Assembly (NCBI GenBank): GCA_024641655.1
Contig: JAHECR010000008.1
Coordinates: forward strand, 34,672-98,671
Reading direction: 5' to 3'
DNA from: Acidimicrobiaceae bacterium
GTDB taxonomy: Bacteria > Actinomycetota > Acidimicrobiia > Acidimicrobiales > UBA8592
DNA length: 64,000 nt
In this document: piece after piece, positions 59,375 to 64,000 of the stretch
How positions within the stretch are numbered: the stretch's first letter is position 1
Layout of the letters: each line of letters begins with the position of its first letter
Notes under the pieces: generated by a model
The model's database searches: none
What the model saw: only the letters and a program-made list of their open reading frames with translations
What the model was told of the DNA's origin: nothing
Made by a program: the position numbers and the translations under genes

Positions 59375-60523
59375 ATGCGATTCGTGGTGGGTGGTGCGGG
59401 TTTCTCAGGGGCGGTCGTTGCCCGTCAGCTGGCAGAGGCCGGCCACGAGGTCACGATGCACGAGCAGCGCGACCACCTGGCCGGGAACTGCTACACGGTC
59501 CGCGACGCCGGGACGGACGTCCTGGTGCACGAGTACGGACCCCACATCTTCCACACCGACGACGAACGGGTCTGGGAGTACGTGAACCGCTTCGGGGAGA
59601 TGGTGCCGTTCAACCACCGGGTGCGCACCACCGTGGGCGGGCGGGTGTACCTGATGCCGGTCAACCTGCTGACCATCAACCAGCTCTTCGGCACCGCCCT
59701 GCGGCCAGACGAGGCCAGAGCGTTCGTCGAGCAGAAGGCCGACTCGACAATCGAGGAGCCGGCGAACTTCGAGGAACAGGCCCTCAAGTTCATGGGGCGC
59801 GAGCTCTACGAGGCCTTCTTCGAGGGTTACACCCGCAAGCAGTGGGGCCGCGATCCCAAGGACCTGCCCGCGTCGATCCTGAGCCGCTTGCCGATCCGGT
59901 TCAACTACGACGACCGCTACTACAACCACCAGCACCAGGCCATGCCCCGCAACGGGTATACCGAGATCGTCGCCAACATCGTCGATCACCCGGGCATCGA
60001 GGTGCACCTGTCGTCGCCGCTCGACCCGCAGGGCGGGCGCGCTGGGTTCGACCACATCGTCTGGACCGGTCCACTCGACGCGTGGTTCGGTCATCGCCTC
60101 GGTCGCCTGGGGTACCGGACGCTCGATTTCGATCGCTTCACCGCGGCCGGTGACTACCAGGGCTGTGCGGTGATGAACTACGGCGATTACGAGGTGCCCT
60201 ACACGCGCACGAGCGAGCACAAGCACTTCGCGCCGTGGGAGCAACACCAACAGACCGTGGTCTTCCGTGAGACGAGCCGGGCGTGCGGACCCGACGACAT
60301 TCCCTACTATCCGATCCGCCTCGTCGACGACAAGGAACTGCTCTCGCAGTACCTGGAGCTGGCCCGCGGTGAGTCGTCGGTGAGCTTCGTGGGCCGCCTC
60401 GGCACGTACCGCTACCTCGACATGGACGTCACCATCGGGGAGGCCCTCCGCGCCGCCGACGGCATGCTCGAGGCGATTGCCGCCGGCGACCCGATCCCGC
60501 CGTTCTTCGTCGACCCGTCCTGA
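59375..60523 (+). CDS. glf: UDP-galactopyranose mutase
   Basis: Glf converts UDP-galactopyranose to UDP-galactofuranose, the donor for galactofuran in cell envelopes. The 382 residues show the FAD fold VVGGAGFSGAVVARQLAE, the DHLAGNCYT segment, HEYGPHIFHTDDERVW, and later FEGYTRKQWGRDP, RFNYDDRYY and FLGRLGTYRYLDM-like VGRLGTYRYLDMD. This implies galactofuranose in the wall or a capsule, as in actinobacteria with arabinogalactan. No galactofuranosyltransferase is next to it in the window. A lipoprotein gene follows after 157 bases. Confidence 0.95.
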   Translation: MRFVVGGAGFSGAVVARQLAEAGHEVTMHEQRDHLAGNCYTVRDAGTDVLVHEYGPHIFHTDDERVWEYVNRFGEMVPFNHRVRTTVGGRVYLMPVNLLTINQLFGTALRPDEARAFVEQKADSTIEEPANFEEQALKFMGRELYEAFFEGYTRKQWGRDPKDLPASILSRLPIRFNYDDRYYNHQHQAMPRNGYTEIVANIVDHPGIEVHLSSPLDPQGGRAGFDHIVWTGPLDAWFGHRLGRLGYRTLDFDRFTAAGDYQGCAVMNYGDYEVPYTRTSEHKHFAPWEQHQQTVVFRETSRACGPDDIPYYPIRLVDDKELLSQYLELARGESSVSFVGRLGTYRYLDMDVTIGEALRAADGMLEAIAAGDPIPPFFVDPS

Positions 60524-60680
60524 TCGAGGCGCCGCGCCCGATCGAGGCGCGACGACCTCGGCCGGGACGTTCTCGGGGGAGAGCGCGCTGACTTCGGACC
60601 CTGTTTCGAGTGGGGTGGCGCAGACGAAACTGGGCGGTGCGTATGCGATGAGGTGTTGTCTCCGGCGACGGAGGGGTCCC

Positions 60681-61427
60681 ATGAAGCGTCTGGTGCGCTG
60701 GGTCGTCGTTGTGGCGTTGCTGGGTCTCGGTGCGTCGTCGGCGTCGTGTGGGGCGAGTGACGGCACGAGCGACGTGACGGCACCGCTGGACCTCGTGTCG
60801 AGCCCGGAGTTCGTGAACCGGCTCGTGCCCGGTCGTCGTCCCCTTGCGCTCGTGGCGGGGCCTTCCGGGTCGGCAGGTGAACCAATCCTGTGGCAGGCGA
60901 CGGCCTCACTCGAAGGCGCTTCGGTGGAGATCGTCCCCTCGTCGACAGAGGGAGACGCGGTTGCCGAAGCGTGGCTGCACGTGCCCGATGTCGTCGGCGA
61001 GTCGGCGGTGACGGTCACCGTGACGGGTCGCCGAGGTGACCGAGAAGGAACAATCGTGGTGAACGCCACGGTCGTTCCGGGTGTCGACGATCTCGAGCCG
61101 GTGGCACTGGACATCGCCGAGTTGTTCCTACGTGGGCTGGACGGTCGGGTCGAAGGTCTACCCGGGGAGCGCAGCGCGCTGGCGTTGGGAACACCCGTCG
61201 CCGGCCTGCTCGTGGTGAGCCACTACGCGTGGTTCACCGACGAGTTCGAGATCGGCCTGGCCTGGCACATCATGGTGGCGCCCGACGACTGGGCCGAGCT
61301 CTACCTGCGGCCACGGTCGGAGTTGGTCCCCACGCGCGCGTTCCGGGTGTCGTCCTGGAGCACGGCGCTCACCGGCGGACCATACGAGGTGGTCGAGGTG
61401 CCGGCTCCGAGCGAGGTGACGCGATGA
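60681..61427 (+). CDS. Secreted lipoprotein, unknown function
   Basis: This 248-residue protein has a basic start, a hydrophobic core and a lipobox ASSASC (Cys23). The mature part begins with an Asp/Thr/Ser-rich linker and contains a region of beta strands (ESAVTVTVTGRRGDREGTIVVNATVVPG) like an immunoglobulin or cadherin-type domain, then a second region with Trp/Tyr. ATG 60681 follows GAGG; longer frames exist upstream but lack signal features. I do not recognise the family. It may share the envelope theme of glf, but the gap makes an operon uncertain. Confidence 0.75.
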   Translation: MKRLVRWVVVVALLGLGASSASCGASDGTSDVTAPLDLVSSPEFVNRLVPGRRPLALVAGPSGSAGEPILWQATASLEGASVEIVPSSTEGDAVAEAWLHVPDVVGESAVTVTVTGRRGDREGTIVVNATVVPGVDDLEPVALDIAELFLRGLDGRVEGLPGERSALALGTPVAGLLVVSHYAWFTDEFEIGLAWHIMVAPDDWAELYLRPRSELVPTRAFRVSSWSTALTGGPYEVVEVPAPSEVTR

Positions 61428-61435
61428 GGCCGGAG

Positions 61436-61882
61436 CTAGCCGACTGCGGAACGGACCTCGTCGAAGGTCTCGACGAACCGGGAGCTGCGCGACCCTGGCG
61501 TGACGACCACCGCACCGCCGTCGGTGAAGGCGATCGTGAGCGCCAGCGGACCGGCTCCGGCCGGCTCGTCGATGGTCATCGAGGCGATCTCGTCGAGGTC
61601 GAGCGCGCCGAGGAGCTCGCGGACCCGTCCCGTGAGCGTGCCGTGACCGAAGGCCAGGAGCCGCTGTCGGGTGAGGATCAGGATGCAGTTCTGCGAGAAC
61701 GGGTTGGTGTCGTCGGTCGCGTCTGCGACCCGCCCCATCCGGGAGAGCACCCCCCCGGGTGCCCCGAGGACCTTGGTGGCGCCACCCGGCCGCGGCCGGA
61801 CGAACAGCGCAGCGTGGGCCTGCTCGCCGTCCAGGCGGATTTTCTGGAACCGTTTCTCGGCCTTGTTCAGGAAGTCGGGCAT
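61436..61882 (-). CDS. Small PH-like domain protein, unknown
   Basis: This 148-residue protein starts with FLNKAEKRFQKIRLDGEQAHAALFV, then has a stretch with ILILTRQRLLAFGHGTLTGRVRELLG and TIAFTDGGAVVVTPGSRSSRFVETFDEV, which suggests a small beta-barrel like bacterial PH or GRAM domains. No signal peptide or catalytic residue stands out. ATG 61882 follows a TGGAG-type ribosome site. It runs divergently from clpB; the 250-base gap between them carries the candidate HspR operator and no gene. Confidence 0.65.
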   Translation of the reverse strand: MPDFLNKAEKRFQKIRLDGEQAHAALFVRPRPGGATKVLGAPGGVLSRMGRVADATDDTNPFSQNCILILTRQRLLAFGHGTLTGRVRELLGALDLDEIASMTIDEPAGAGPLALTIAFTDGGAVVVTPGSRSSRFVETFDEVRSAVG

Positions 61883-62033
61883 GTGCCGGGTTTCTCCATC
61901 GCTGGTCGGGCGGCGTCGCTGCGGTCGGCGGCGACACCAGGAGCCATCGGCTGTTCGGGCGGAGGACTTGAGGTTCCTCCCCGAGGCCGGTGCAGGCGGT
62001 GTCCGGCAACCCCCTGGTGTGACGTATCCAGGA

Positions 62034-62058
62034 AAGTTGAGTGGAATACACGCAACTT
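62034..62058. promoter_or_regulatory. HAIR-like HspR operator before clpB
   Basis: Arms AAGTTGAGT and ACGCAACTT are separated by exactly seven bases; one of nine positions breaks the symmetry. The HspR consensus is CTTGAGT-N7-ACTCAAG. It lies 75 bases before the clpB ATG, and clpB is a classic HspR target in actinobacteria. No other repressor site is apparent. Confidence 0.6.
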
Positions 62059-62132
62059 CTCGCGCCTTGAACCGGGAGCGGCCGGGGCCAGACGCGGTAC
62101 CGGTGAACACACGGCCACAGAGGTGAACGAAG

Positions 62133-64000
<1,868 letters not shown>

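Noticed and set aside
60522..60550. Direct repeat GATCGAGGCGC after glf
   Set aside because: Two short copies 18 bases apart in GC-rich sequence; likely chance.

Overview
The window is gene-dense, high-GC bacterial chromosome with about 59 protein genes, no intergenic gap above about 250 bases, and no RNA gene, insertion sequence, phage, CRISPR array or origin that I can see. It looks like an actinobacterium. The signs are GTG and TTG starts, TANNNT -10 boxes placed so close to start codons that many transcripts should be leaderless, an F420-type LLM oxidoreductase, an LppM-like lipoprotein, a monomeric isocitrate dehydrogenase, a PAC2-family protein, and an HspR/HAIR-like operator before clpB. 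An assignment to Acidimicrobiia is a guess from gene content. Composition is uniform, so this reads as core chromosome rather than an island.

Layout. 1-4.7 kb: a branched-chain amino-acid type ABC importer (livF partial, livG, livH, livM, lipoprotein livK). 4.8-16.3 kb: purine biosynthesis. A tightly coupled purA-purD-purE-(91-aa Arg-rich protein)-purB run is followed by purC, then a crotonase, a conserved hypothetical and a PanE-like reductase, then purF-purM-HAD phosphatase. 16.3-25.8 kb: an LppM-like lipoprotein, an F420-type oxidoreductase, a Nudix hydrolase, a K+-channel-like protein, a Glu/Pro/Ala repeat protein, pcrA, and a small Tad-like surface/secretion cluster. 25.9-50.6 kb: central metabolism, with sucCD, purN-purH-folD, a CoA-type Nudix, icd, mdh and sdhCAB. 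Between these lie a heterodimeric ABC exporter, a lipid/DNA-repair operon on the minus strand (DUF368, diacylglycerol-kinase-like, SCP2, Fpg/Nei), two methyltransferases and two hydrolases. 50.8-64 kb: a COG4339-type HD protein, a GH2-like protein that lacks an acid/base residue, a PAS-GGDEF-EAL protein, a ChlI/MoxR-like AAA ATPase, a ROK sugar kinase, a PAC2 protein, glf (UDP-galactopyranose mutase), a lipoprotein, a small PH-like protein and the start of clpB.

How it works together. Nine purine genes (purA, D, E, B, C, F, M, N, H) and folD, which supplies formyl-tetrahydrofolate for PurN and PurH, lie within 28 kb. purK and the purL/Q/S set are not in the window. Four TCA-cycle steps (succinyl-CoA synthetase, isocitrate, malate and succinate dehydrogenases) are encoded within 25 kb but in separate transcription units on both strands.

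The most interesting leads are: (1) the Arg-rich mini-protein translationally coupled between purE and purB; (2) a recurring leaderless promoter architecture; (3) a palindromic repeat element matching GGTGYCRGRCACC that supplies the 3' end of a Nudix gene and recurs between dlh and sdhB; (4) enzyme-fold proteins that have lost catalytic or metal-binding residues (the GH2 and ROK proteins, and a possible Rieske relic). All homology statements come from reading motifs by eye; no database search was run.
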